Of a stretch of 64,000 nucleotides of DNA, positions 43,304 through 51,602 are shown one piece after another. The DNA is from Salinihabitans flavidus. Lineage in GTDB: Bacteria > Pseudomonadota > Alphaproteobacteria > Rhodobacterales > Rhodobacteraceae. The notes under the pieces were generated by a model that was not told the origin of the DNA, did not search any database, and worked only from the letters and a program-made list of their open reading frames with translations. The first letter of the stretch is position 1, and each line of letters opens with the position of its first letter. The position numbers were made by a program, and so were the translations under genes. The stretch is from assembly GCF_900110425.1 (NCBI RefSeq), contig NZ_FODS01000016.1:34700-98699 (forward strand), in the 5' to 3' direction.

Positions 43304-44692
43304 TCAGGCGGCGGGCCGGGTGCTGAGTTCGACCTTGTCGCGGCCATGCGCCTTGGCGGTGTAGAGTGCGCGGTCGGCCTGTTCCAGAAGTCTGGCCGCC
43401 TCATCGCGGCAGCTTGCAAGTGCGCCGCCCATGACAACGCCGATGCTGATGGTGACGGGCACCTGCCTTCCGGAGCCGGGAAGGGTGACAGGGGTGTCGC
43501 GAATTGTGCGGCACAATCTGTCGGCGGTGTGGGTGGCGGCGGCCTTGCCGGTGTCGGGCATGGCAATGAGAAATTCCTCTCCGCCGATCCGGGAGAGAAG
43601 GTCCACCGCGCGCAGATTGTCCCGCATGCGCCGCGCCACTTCGCGCAGGACGGCATCGCCCGCCGCGTGGCCGTGGCGGTCGTTGATCTGCTTGAAATAG
43701 TCGAGATCGGCCACCATGACCGCGAAATCCCGCCGCGAGGTCTGCGCGTTCCGGGCCATCCGGTCCAGATGCGGCAGCGCGTAGCGTCGATTGTAGAGCC
43801 CGGTCAGCGGGTCGGTCACAGCGGCGCGCAGCCCGTCGCGCAGATCGGCGCGCAGCCGGTCGGCAAGGCGCTTGCGCTGCACCTGTGTGGACAGGCGCAG
43901 GGCAAGCTCCTCGGCGTCGAACCCTTCGGCAAGAACATCGCTGGCGCCAAGATCGAGCGCATCGATCAGAGTGTCGCGGTGACGACCGGAGAGCACCACC
44001 ATGATACCGCAGTGCCGCGTGGCGGACCGGGCGCGAATTTCGGCCAGCAGGCGCAGGGCCTCTTGCGGGCGGTCATCATCCACAGCGATCACGAAGATGT
44101 CGGGCGCTGCCGTTCGGGACAGGGCGCGCAGTGTGTCCGGGGCTATCTCGGTCCGGATTTCATACGGGGTGAGCGGCGCCATCAGGTTCCGCCAGTGCAG
44201 GCTTGTCGCCGCGTCGGGGGTGATCAGCATGGCGCAGGCCCGCGATTCGAACGCCGCGGCGGGCTCGGCAAATCCAAGCGCACGTTCCGTTCCCTCGCGC
44301 AGGCGCAGTTCCTCCGCTGTATCGCGGGCGCGTTGCAGGCTGCGCAGCCGTGCCAGAAGAACATGATCGTCCACCGGGCGATACATCACCTCATCCATCC
44401 CGGCGCGCAGGGCGCGGATGCGGTTGTTCCGTTCCATCGGGGCCGAGAGCAGCACGACGGGAATGGCGGCGGTCGCGCCGTCGGATTTGAGAGACTGGCA
44501 AAGAGCGAACTCCGCCTTGCCCGGAAAACCGCTACTGATCAGGACGATGTCGGGCAAGGTCCGGCGCGCAAGCGATAACGCCTCTTGCGGGTTTATGGCC
44601 TGTTCGACCTCGTAGTAGGCGCTTGCCAGTTTAACCTTGAGGACAATGCGGTTTGTCGCCACGCTGTCGACGATCAGTATCTTGCCGGGCAT
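43304..44692 (-). CDS. PleD-like REC-REC-GGDEF diguanylate cyclase with degenerate receiver
   Basis: This 462-aa protein has two receiver-like domains (about 1-125 and 150-272) and a GGDEF domain (about 285-455). The cyclase looks active: GGEEF at 370-374, with an RAVD product-inhibition site at 361-364, five residues before it. The first receiver is unlikely to be phosphorylated: the acidic pair is D9-S10, the phospho-acceptor position 53 is Ser (LPDIVLISSGFPG), and the conserved Lys is Arg105. In canonical PleD these are D9-D10, D53 and K105. The cyclase may be constitutive or use another input. No kinase gene is adjacent. Confidence 0.92.
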   Translation of the reverse strand: MPGKILIVDSVATNRIVLKVKLASAYYEVEQAINPQEALSLARRTLPDIVLISSGFPGKAEFALCQSLKSDGATAAIPVVLLSAPMERNNRIRALRAGMDEVMYRPVDDHVLLARLRSLQRARDTAEELRLREGTERALGFAEPAAAFESRACAMLITPDAATSLHWRNLMAPLTPYEIRTEIAPDTLRALSRTAAPDIFVIAVDDDRPQEALRLLAEIRARSATRHCGIMVVLSGRHRDTLIDALDLGASDVLAEGFDAEELALRLSTQVQRKRLADRLRADLRDGLRAAVTDPLTGLYNRRYALPHLDRMARNAQTSRRDFAVMVADLDYFKQINDRHGHAAGDAVLREVARRMRDNLRAVDLLSRIGGEEFLIAMPDTGKAAATHTADRLCRTIRDTPVTLPGSGRQVPVTISIGVVMGGALASCRDEAARLLEQADRALYTAKAHGRDKVELSTRPAA

Positions 44693-44773
44693 GGTCGAAA
44701 TCCTGGAAATTGGGCCTGAGTTCCATGAAGTTTGGCTTTACAATGGTTAACAAACCCTTTCGAAAGGCCTGAA

Positions 44774-45058
44774 ATGTCAATGAATCGTGAATCTGCGGAA
44801 ACGCTCGCTCTGCGCGCTCTGGGCTGGCTGGCGGCGCAGGAGGATCTGATCGGGGTCTTTATGGGCGCAAGCGGGGCTTCGGCCGAAGATCTGCGGGTGC
44901 AGGCGCGTGATCCGGAGTTTCTCGGTGCCGTTCTCGACTTCATCACGATGGACGACAACTGGGTCGTGGCATTTTGTGAGGCCGAGGGGCTTGACTATAC
45001 CGCGCCCATGGCCGCGCGGCAGATGCTTCCGGGCGGGGCGCAGGTGCATTGGACCTGA
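44774..45058 (+). CDS. DUF3572 family protein
   Basis: A 94-aa cytoplasmic protein of the alphaproteobacterial DUF3572 family: AETLALRALGWLAAQEDLIGVFMGASG, then LGAVLDFITMDDNWVVAFCEAEGLDYTAP. All-helical, with no known activity. ATG 44774 is chosen because AAAGG precedes it at proper spacing; the frame is open to 44732. In alphaproteobacteria it typically lies beside a PleD/DivK region, as here (divergent from the PleD-like gene). Confidence 0.9.
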   Translation: MSMNRESAETLALRALGWLAAQEDLIGVFMGASGASAEDLRVQARDPEFLGAVLDFITMDDNWVVAFCEAEGLDYTAPMAARQMLPGGAQVHWT

Positions 45059-45139
45059 AGCGTCATGCCCCCGTCACATGCTTGTGCTTGTGGCAGAGGG
45101 CGGGCTAGTCTGGCCCGAACCGAGGCGGGAGTGACAATC

Positions 45140-45844
45140 ATGCGCGCAGATGCAATCCTGTTTGACAAGGACGGCACGCTTTTCGATTTCGCCGGAACCT
45201 GGAACGGTTGGGCCGGCGGGGTGATAGAATCCTTTGCCGAGGGCGACGAGGTGTTGGCCGCGCGCATTGCGGCGGCACTCGACTACGATCTCGGGGCGCG
45301 GTCCTTTCTACCGGAAAGTGCGGTGATCGCGGGCACCAACCGCGAGGCCGCCGAGGCGGTGGCGGCGGTGCTGCCGGGCCGCGATGTGGAATGGATCGAG
45401 GATTTCATGATGCGTCAGGCGGCGGAGGCGTCGCCCGCGCCGGCCACCGATCTTGTGCCGCTTCTCACCGGGCTGGCGGGCGGCGGTCTTCGGCTTGGCG
45501 TGATGACCAACGATACCGAATACGCGGCGCGCGCGCATCTGGTCGCCGCCGGTATCGAGGGGCATTTCGATTTCATCGCCGGATTTGACAGCGGTCATGG
45601 CGCCAAACCCGATGCCGCGCCTCTTCTGGCCTTCGCGGCGGCGATGGGCCTTGCGCCGGGACGGGTGGTCATGGTGGGCGACAGCCTGCATGATCTGGTC
45701 GCGGGGCGTGCCGCAGGGATGCAGACGGTTGCGGTGCTTACCGGCATGGCGCCTGCCTCAGAGCTGTCGCCGATGGCGGATGTCGTGCTGCCGCATATCG
45801 GCCATATCCCCGGCTGGCTGCGCGAGAGCGTGGTGCCCGCCTGA
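45140..45844 (+). CDS. HAD-superfamily hydrolase
   Basis: This 234-aa protein has motif I DKDGTLFDF (D9 nucleophile, D11), motif II in LGVMTNDTE, a motif III lysine in GHGAKPDAAP and motif IV MVGDSLHDLVAGRAAG. A helical cap lies between motifs I and II. It resembles Gph/PpaX-type phosphatases but differs from the gph-like protein at 23.4 kb; the substrate is open. ATG 45140 follows GGAG; GTG 45131 is an alternative. It converges with the dienelactone hydrolase gene. Confidence 0.9.
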   Translation: MRADAILFDKDGTLFDFAGTWNGWAGGVIESFAEGDEVLAARIAAALDYDLGARSFLPESAVIAGTNREAAEAVAAVLPGRDVEWIEDFMMRQAAEASPAPATDLVPLLTGLAGGGLRLGVMTNDTEYAARAHLVAAGIEGHFDFIAGFDSGHGAKPDAAPLLAFAAAMGLAPGRVVMVGDSLHDLVAGRAAGMQTVAVLTGMAPASELSPMADVVLPHIGHIPGWLRESVVPA

Positions 45845-45862
45845 GCGGGTTGAGCCCGCGCC

Positions 45863-46750
45863 TCAGCGCAGGTGCGTTTCAAAGAAAGCCAGAGTGCGCT
45901 GCCAGGCGAGGGTGGCGGCATCTTCGTCGTAGCGCGGGGTGGTGTCGTTGTGAAAGCCATGGTTCACCTCGGGGTAGAAATGCACGCTGAAGGCCTTTTG
46001 ATGCTCGCGCAGGGCTTGTGAATACGCCTCCCACCCGGAGTTGATCCGCCCATCGAGCCCGGCATAGTGAATCAGCAGCGGCGCCTCGATCGCGGGCACG
46101 TCCTCGGCCGCGGGCTGACGCCCGTAGAAGGGGACCGAGGCGGCGAGATCGGGGTAGGCCACGGCAAGCGCGTTGCATATTCCGCCGCCATAGCAGAAGC
46201 CCACGCAGCCGACCTTTCCCGTGCTGTCCGGATGATCGCGCAGATATTCGAAGGCGGCGAAGAAATCTTCCATCAGGCGGGCGCCGTCAAGTTGCCGTTG
46301 CAGGGTGCGGCCGTCGTCGTCATTGCCCGGATACCCCCCCAGAGGCGTCAGCCCGTCCGGACCGAGCGCAAGATACCCGGCCTTGGCCACGCGCCGCACG
46401 ACATCCTCCACATAGGGGTTGAGCCCGCGGTTTTCGTGCACCACCAAAACCGCGGGCAGCGATCCCGATGCACCGGCCGGCCGCGCCATCAACCCGTCGA
46501 TCGGGCCATGCCCGTCGGGGCTGTTGTAGGTCACGATTTCGGTGGTGATGGCCGGATCGTCGGGCGAAACCTGCCGGGCCAGTGCATAATTGGGTTTTAG
46601 CTGCTCAAGAACCATCGCGCCCGTGACGCCGGCGGCGGTGTATTTGCCCGCCATCTCGATAAAGGCGCGTTTGGTGATCCGGCCATGAACGTAGCCGTCG
46701 AAGATTTCGAGCAGTTCCGGAGCGAAATCGCGGGCATTTCGGCGGCGCAT
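45863..46750 (-). CDS. Dienelactone hydrolase family protein
   Basis: This 295-aa alpha/beta hydrolase has the DLH triad: the nucleophile is C186 in GFCYGGG, with a Glu at E106 (VVHENRGL), Asp in the YAGLDGRINSG region and His in EVNHGFHND. The 60-residue N-terminal extension (LLEIFDGYVHGRITKRAFIEMAGKYTAAG) resembles the decayed Tat-like leader found in YghX-type DLHs. I start at ATG 46750, preceded on its strand by GAAAGGA; ATGs at 46765/46768 are possible. The substrate is unlikely to be a chlorocatechol intermediate because no such pathway is near. Confidence 0.9.
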   Translation of the reverse strand: MRRRNARDFAPELLEIFDGYVHGRITKRAFIEMAGKYTAAGVTGAMVLEQLKPNYALARQVSPDDPAITTEIVTYNSPDGHGPIDGLMARPAGASGSLPAVLVVHENRGLNPYVEDVVRRVAKAGYLALGPDGLTPLGGYPGNDDDGRTLQRQLDGARLMEDFFAAFEYLRDHPDSTGKVGCVGFCYGGGICNALAVAYPDLAASVPFYGRQPAAEDVPAIEAPLLIHYAGLDGRINSGWEAYSQALREHQKAFSVHFYPEVNHGFHNDTTPRYDEDAATLAWQRTLAFFETHLR

Positions 46751-46857
46751 GACCTGTCCTTTCATCAATGGGTTTCAGACACATTAGCACGATCATAGGC
46801 GGCGTGAAATTTCCCAGTGCCGTATCGGGATGTCAGAAAGCGACCGAATGTGTCGCA

Positions 46858-46875
46858 AACGCACAACCGTGCGTT
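46858..46875 (+). promoter_or_regulatory. Perfect inverted repeat upstream of the MttB-family gene
   Basis: AACGCAC (46858-46864) and GTGCGTT (46869-46875) with a 4-bp gap, 48 bp before the methyltransferase ATG. The compact perfect dyad suits a dimeric regulator. No matching regulator gene is adjacent. Confidence 0.4.
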
Positions 46876-46922
46876 CTGGTCGGGGTGTTTGCTATGGCTG
46901 ACAGGGCAGAGGGAGACATGCC

Positions 46923-48485
46923 ATGGCCGAGACGTCAGCACGGAAACGGCGCGGCGGCGGGCGCGCGGGCAATGCGGCGCGGCGTGTCAGGCTCGGCGTG
47001 ATCGACCAGATGCCCTGGCGACTTCCGGTCAACGTCGACAGGCCGACAGAGCCGCTCACCGAAGAGGGAGTCGAGGCGATCCACGAGGGGGCGATGCGCA
47101 TCCTCGAAGAGATCGGGATCGAGTTCTACAACGCCGAGGCGCGCGGCATCCTCAAGCAGGCCGGCTGCATCGTGCAGGGCGACACTATCCGGTTTGATCG
47201 CGCGTTCATCATGGAGATGATCGGTAAGGCGCCCGCAAGCTGGACCATGACCCCGCGCAACCCGGCGCGGCAGATCGTGATGGGGGAGGGGCATATCCTC
47301 TTCGGCAATGTCAGCTCCCCGCCCAACTACTGGGACATGGAGATCGGCCGCAAGGTGCCGGGCACCCGTGAGATGTGCCGAAATCTTCTGAAATTGTCGA
47401 GCTATTTCAACTGTATCCACTTTGTCGGCGGCTACCCTGTGGAGCCGCAGGACATCCACGCCGGCATTCGTCATCTCGATGTTCTGCACGACAAGCTGAT
47501 CTATACCGACAAGGTGGTGCATACCTATTCGCTCGGACGGGAGCGGGTCGAGGATGCGATGGAAATGGTACGCATCGCGGGGGGCCTCAGCCACGATGAA
47601 TTCGACGCCGAGCCGCGCATGTATACCAACATCAACTCGACCTCTCCGCTCAAGCATGACGAGCCGATGATCGATGGCTGGCTGCGCATGGCGCGGCGCA
47701 ATCAGGGGCTTGTGGTCACGCCGTTCACACTGGCCGGGGCGATGGCGCCGGTGACGATGGCGGGGGCGGTGGCGCAGTCTCTGGCGGAGGCGCTGTGCGC
47801 CATCGCGCTGGCGCAATATGTGCGGCCCGGGGTGGCCTGCGGGATCGGCACCTTCACCTCCAACGTGGACATGAAATCGGGCGCGCCGGCCTTTGGCACG
47901 CCGGAATACATGCGCGCCACGCAGATGACCGGGCAGATGGCGCGGTTCTACGGGCTGCCCTTGCGGTCGTCCGGCGTTTGCGCGGCGAATGTGCCGGACG
48001 GGCAGGCGATGTGGGAGACGTCCAACAGCCTCTGGGCGGCGGTGCAATCGGGCTCCAACATGGTCTATCACGCCGCCGGATGGCTGGAGGGCGGGCTGAT
48101 CGCCAGTCCCGAGAAATTCGTGATGGATTGCGAAATCATCCAGATGATTCAACGGTATATGGAGCCGGAAATCTGGGCGACGGGCCCTGAGGACATTGCC
48201 TTCGATGCCATCAGAGACGTGGGCACGGCGGGCCATTTCTTCGGGATCCAGCACACGCAGGACCGCTATACCACCGCCTTCCATCAGCCCTTCGTATCGG
48301 ACTGGCGCAACTACGAGGCATGGGAGTCCGCCGGCAGTGTCTGGACGCCGGAGCGGGCGCATCACCTTTACAAGGCGATCATCGACAATTTCGAGGCCCC
48401 GCCGATGGAGGCGTCGATCCGCGAGGAGCTTGACGCGTTCGTGGCCCGCCGCAAGGCCGAAGGCGGCGCGCCGACGGATTTCTGA
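46923..48485 (+). CDS. Trimethylamine methyltransferase (MttB) family protein, non-pyrrolysine
   Basis: This 520-aa TIM-barrel protein of the MttB superfamily spans LPVNVDRPTEPLTEEGVEAIHEGAMRILEEIGI at the start to the C-terminal helices. The frame has no in-frame amber codon, so it is one of the pyrrolysine-free members, which include glycine-betaine (MtgB) and carnitine (MtcB) methyltransferases in anaerobes. It probably transfers a methyl from a quaternary amine to a corrinoid or folate-linked acceptor, but no corrinoid protein gene is adjacent. The carnitine locus 10 kb upstream yields glycine betaine, a sensible substrate. GAGGGAGAC ribosome site. Confidence 0.9.
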   Translation: MAETSARKRRGGGRAGNAARRVRLGVIDQMPWRLPVNVDRPTEPLTEEGVEAIHEGAMRILEEIGIEFYNAEARGILKQAGCIVQGDTIRFDRAFIMEMIGKAPASWTMTPRNPARQIVMGEGHILFGNVSSPPNYWDMEIGRKVPGTREMCRNLLKLSSYFNCIHFVGGYPVEPQDIHAGIRHLDVLHDKLIYTDKVVHTYSLGRERVEDAMEMVRIAGGLSHDEFDAEPRMYTNINSTSPLKHDEPMIDGWLRMARRNQGLVVTPFTLAGAMAPVTMAGAVAQSLAEALCAIALAQYVRPGVACGIGTFTSNVDMKSGAPAFGTPEYMRATQMTGQMARFYGLPLRSSGVCAANVPDGQAMWETSNSLWAAVQSGSNMVYHAAGWLEGGLIASPEKFVMDCEIIQMIQRYMEPEIWATGPEDIAFDAIRDVGTAGHFFGIQHTQDRYTTAFHQPFVSDWRNYEAWESAGSVWTPERAHHLYKAIIDNFEAPPMEASIREELDAFVARRKAEGGAPTDF

Positions 48486-48496
48486 GGCCGGGCGGG

Positions 48497-48640
48497 GCGA
48501 ATCGCCTCAAGTCATTGTTAACGCTCAAAAACCCGTGTCGGTAAAACGTCGGTATTTCGTCGGTATCGCGTCGGTGGCGATGTCGGGATCTGGCCCGGTT
48601 AACGGTGCGTTCGGTGCAAAGGCGTGAAGATCGGGTAAAG
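48497..48640 (+). repeat. Dispersed 144-bp intergenic repeat, copy C
   Basis: Four 11-bp units: GTCGGTAAAAC (48537-48547), GTCGGTATTTC (48548-48558), GTCGGTATCGC (48559-48569), GTCGGTGGCGA (48570-48580). Left flank TTGTTAACGCTCAAAAACCC and right flank GCGTTCGGTGCAAAGGCGTG are near-identical to copy B. It begins 12 bp after the MttB-family stop. The stretch from here to 48828 contains only this repeat, the second repeat and unremarkable sequence. Confidence 0.88.
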
Positions 48641-48696
48641 GCGTGGGGGAGCGGGGGCCGGGTGGGTTTCACCTGCCCGGCGCAGCATCGGGCCGC

Positions 48697-48747
48697 AGCC
48701 CCGAGGCGCTGCCCCGGACCCCGGAGTATTTTTCGCAAAGATGAAGG
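48697..48747 (+). repeat. Dispersed GC-hairpin repeat, copy 4
   Basis: GCCCCGAGGCGCTGCCCCGG then ACCCCGGAGTATTTTTCGCA and AAGATGAAG. It is closest to copy 3 and, like it, follows a copy of the 144-bp repeat by about 50 bp or less, so the two repeats can form a composite 3' element. Confidence 0.68.
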
Positions 48748-48828
48748 GACTGTGGGCGACGCCCTAGCGGGGGCAGCCTGCTCTTGCCGGCCGAGACCGG
48801 AGAGAGCAGGTGCCGCGCGCGATGCCGG

Positions 48829-49008
48829 TTACGCCGACTGTTCGGGATCGTCCGTCTTGCCGGTCTCCGCGACGGTTGCGGGTTGGGCCGCGGCTTTCGC
48901 GGCCGGACGGGGATAGCTTTGCTTTCCCCGGCGTCTTGCACCGACGGGAGCGGGCACGGCGAGAAATTCGGCAAGGTCGAACTGTGGCTTCATGGAAAAC
49001 ATGGTCAT
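48829..49008 (-). CDS. Small 59-aa protein, unrecognised, with its own promoter
   Basis: ATG 49008 opens a 59-codon frame ending at TGA 48831-48829. The product begins MTMFSMKPQFDLAEFLAVPA, a hydrophobic/acidic segment that could form an amphipathic helix, and continues as a Lys/Arg/Pro/Ala-rich tail ending in an acidic DDPEQSA. There is no Cys. On the minus strand AAAGAAAGG provides a ribosome site, and a well-spaced -35/-10 pair lies 47-75 bp upstream. Two frames open further upstream join it but do not look coding. I do not recognise the family; the promoter and composition argue that it is expressed. Confidence 0.55.
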   Translation of the reverse strand: MTMFSMKPQFDLAEFLAVPAPVGARRRGKQSYPRPAAKAAAQPATVAETGKTDDPEQSA

Positions 49009-49054
49009 CGGGAAATGCCTTTCTTTGGCGCAGGATGTTGCACCACTTTTTCCT

Positions 49055-49083
49055 ATATGGGGGCGCCGACCGGATTTTGTAAG
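49055..49083 (-). promoter_or_regulatory. Putative promoter of the 59-aa gene
   Basis: Minus strand: -35 TTACAA (49083-49078), 17-bp spacer, -10 CATATA (49060-49055), in a local AT-rich patch of an otherwise GC-rich region. It would start transcription about 40 bp before the small ORF's ATG. Confidence 0.45.
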
Positions 49084-49224
49084 GCGTGGTGAGGCAGGCG
49101 CGGCCTTTTCGGCCCCGGCAACCGCCGACTTCGGCCCTCCCGCCGCCGGACCGTTCCGGGCTGTTCGGCGGCGGTTTTCTTGGATAGGTTTCGCGGCAGG
49201 ACGGATCGGGGAAAGGGCCGAAGC

Positions 49225-50946
49225 ATGGAGTATGCGCAGTTGCGGGGCACACTGGCCGCGATCGGAGCCGCGGCGGGGCTGGCGATGTGGGGGCTGGTCG
49301 ATTTTCTGCCCGAGAGGATCAGTGATCAGCGCCTTCTGCTGCTGCTGGCGAGTTTCGCCTTCGGGTTCTTTGCCATTCTTCTGGTGCTGGCCGGCCCGGC
49401 GCGGCCCATGCGGGCGGCCGGGGCGGCGGCGGTGCTGTCGGCCCCGGCGGCGCTTCTGCTGTTCTGGGCCTCGCTGCGCTATGACACGGTGGAGCCGTTT
49501 CTTGAGCGGGGGCTGGTGCTTGCGGCGTGGGGGGTAATGCTTTTCGTGGCCACGCCTTTTGCCGCCACATGGCTGGAGAGGCGCGCGCGCTGGCGCGACT
49601 ATGCGCGGCTGTTCGACAACGCCTGGAGCATCGTGGTGTGCTATGCGGCGGCGTGGATTTTCACGGCCATCGTCTGGGGCGTGCTGTTTCTGTCGGACGC
49701 GCTTCTGGGGATGGTCGGGATCACGGTGATCGGGGATCTGATCGACCTCGATCCGGTGCCCTATCTGCTCACCGGGCTGACGTTGGGGTTGGCGCTTGCG
49801 GTGGTGCATGAGTTGCGCGACTTCCTCTCACCCTATCTGGTGCTGCGCCTGTTGCGGTTGCTGCTTCCGGTGGTGGTTGTGGTGGTGGCGATCTTCATTC
49901 TGGCGCTGCCGCTGCGCGGTCTGTCGGGCCTGTTCGGCGATGTTTCGGTGGCGGCGACGCTGATGGCGGTGGCGATCGCGGCGATCACGCTTCTGACGAC
50001 CGCGCTCGATACCGACGACGCGCAGGCGGTGCGGGCGCCGGTGATGCGGCTGGCGGCGCAGGGGTTGGCGCTGTTGCTGCCGGTGCTGGGGGGGCTGGCG
50101 CTCTGGGCGGTGTGGGTCCGGGTGGCGCAATACGGCCTTACGCCGGACCGGATCGCGGCGGTGGTCCTCGCCGGGTTCATCCTGAGCTATGCGCTGCTTT
50201 ATGCCGGGGCGGTGGTGCTGCGGCGTGGCTGGATGGCGCGGATCAGGGCGGTGAATGTGGGCATGGCGCTGGCGCTGATCGCGGTGGCGGCGCTATGGCT
50301 GACCCCGCTGCTCAATGCGCCGCGGATCGCCACATGGTCGCAGGTCGCGCGCTACGAGGCGGGGCGGATGAGCGCCGATGAGATCGGTCTGCGCGAGATG
50401 GCGCGGGCGTGGGGCCGGGCGGGGCAGGACGGGCTGGACTATCTCCGCACGCTTGACGGTTCGGATCATGCCGCCCTCCAGGCGCAGTTGGCGGAAATCG
50501 AAAGTGGCCGCGATGCGGCCGAACGACCGCCCCTGCCGGACAGCGAGGAGAGGAGGCGGCAGCGCGCCGAGCTTCGCGCCGCGCTCGTCCTGCGGCCCGA
50601 GGGGGCGGTGCTTCCCGAAGGGGCCTTCGCGGAGGTGCCCGACTACAGGCTTCACATGTGGTGGCAGACGTGCCGGGGCGCCGAGCTCGCCTGTGTCATG
50701 GTGCTGGAGGAGTTCGATCCCGCGCGCGCCGGGCTGGAGGGCTTCCTGTTCCGGCCACTGCGCGGGCAGAGCGCCGGGGTCGAGAGCCTTGCGCTGGTGG
50801 CGGGGCGACTCCGGCCGGGGCGGCAGGTCGATGTGACGCTCGATCATGCCGATCTGGAAGCGCTGATCGCCGGGGAGTTCCGGATTGCGCCGTCCACGCA
50901 CCGCTCTCTCTGGCTCGGGGCGCGGGAGCTGTTTCCCGAGAATTGA
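49225..50946 (+). CDS. DUF4153 polytopic membrane protein
   Basis: This 573-aa protein has about ten hydrophobic spans in the first 400 residues (for example SIVVCYAAAWIFTAIVWGVLFLSDALLGM and LLRLLLPVVVVVVAIFILALPL). A soluble C-terminal part of about 160 residues follows, with YLRTLDGSDHAALQAQLAEI and repeated acidic/Arg stretches. The layout and the FDNAWSIVV...LFLSDALL core match DUF4153 proteins, annotated in some genera as envelope-related. ATG 49225 is preceded by GGGAAAGGG. Function unknown. Confidence 0.88.
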   Translation: MEYAQLRGTLAAIGAAAGLAMWGLVDFLPERISDQRLLLLLASFAFGFFAILLVLAGPARPMRAAGAAAVLSAPAALLLFWASLRYDTVEPFLERGLVLAAWGVMLFVATPFAATWLERRARWRDYARLFDNAWSIVVCYAAAWIFTAIVWGVLFLSDALLGMVGITVIGDLIDLDPVPYLLTGLTLGLALAVVHELRDFLSPYLVLRLLRLLLPVVVVVVAIFILALPLRGLSGLFGDVSVAATLMAVAIAAITLLTTALDTDDAQAVRAPVMRLAAQGLALLLPVLGGLALWAVWVRVAQYGLTPDRIAAVVLAGFILSYALLYAGAVVLRRGWMARIRAVNVGMALALIAVAALWLTPLLNAPRIATWSQVARYEAGRMSADEIGLREMARAWGRAGQDGLDYLRTLDGSDHAALQAQLAEIESGRDAAERPPLPDSEERRRQRAELRAALVLRPEGAVLPEGAFAEVPDYRLHMWWQTCRGAELACVMVLEEFDPARAGLEGFLFRPLRGQSAGVESLALVAGRLRPGRQVDVTLDHADLEALIAGEFRIAPSTHRSLWLGARELFPEN

Positions 50947-51010
50947 TTCTGTTGGGGTTTTCTTAAGGCTGCGCGCGCATACTCCGCCCCACACGAGTGA
51001 GACGGGATGG

Positions 51011-51598
51011 ATGCACGGTCTGATCAACAGGGCGATTCAGTGTTTTGTGCGCGACAGCTATGGCCGTCCGCGCTGGATCGAGATCACGCATCTGGCCGGG
51101 GTCGATGTCACCGATTTCGAGGCGATGCTGCATTACGACGACCGGATCACCCTTGACCTTCTGGAGGCGGTGGCGCGGGTGCAGGGGGTGCCGCGCGAGA
51201 CCGTGCTGGAGGATATCGGCACCTATCTTGTATCGCATCCGAACGTGGAGGCGCTGCGCCGGCTGCTGCGCTTCGGCGGGGAGAGTTTCGTGGAGTTTCT
51301 GCATTCGCTGGACGATCTGCCGGATCGGGCGCGGCTGGCGGTGGAGGATCTGGACCTGCCCGACATGGAACTGCGCGCCTTTGCCGGCCACCGCTTCAGC
51401 CTGACCTGCACCCATCCGCAACCGGGGTTCGGTTACGTGATGATGGGGGTTCTGCGGGTCATGGCGGATGACTATGGCGCGCTGGTGTTTCTGGAACACG
51501 TGGAGGGGGCAGGTCGGGCCGAGGTGATCGAGATCACCCTGATCGAGACGGCCTTTGCCGCCGGGCGGCAGTTCGAGCTTGGCGCGCGGGCGGGGTGA
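51011..51598 (+). CDS. H-NOX (heme NO-binding) domain protein with Pro at the heme-ligand position
   Basis: A 195-aa HNOB/H-NOX domain: MHGLINRAIQCFVRDSYG at the start, then VLEDIGTYLVSH (residues 66-76) and LLRFGGESFVEFLHSLDDL (85-103). In canonical H-NOX this last helix reads LDxLHxxV, with His as the proximal heme ligand. Here it is LDDLPDRARLA, with Pro104 in its place. The YxSxR heme-propionate motif is also degenerate (LTCTHPQPGFGYVM). H98 is the nearest alternative ligand. The gene sits 4 bp from a GGDEF gene, the usual H-NOX/HaCE pairing that adjusts cyclic-di-GMP. The sensor may bind heme differently or not at all. Confidence 0.88.
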   Translation: MHGLINRAIQCFVRDSYGRPRWIEITHLAGVDVTDFEAMLHYDDRITLDLLEAVARVQGVPRETVLEDIGTYLVSHPNVEALRRLLRFGGESFVEFLHSLDDLPDRARLAVEDLDLPDMELRAFAGHRFSLTCTHPQPGFGYVMMGVLRVMADDYGALVFLEHVEGAGRAEVIEITLIETAFAAGRQFELGARAG

Positions 51599-51602
51599 GG
51601 CG

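Noticed and set aside
46923..48485. Pyrrolysine-containing trimethylamine methyltransferase
   Set aside because: The reading frame has no internal TAG, and aerobic alphaproteobacteria lack the pyrrolysine system as a rule.
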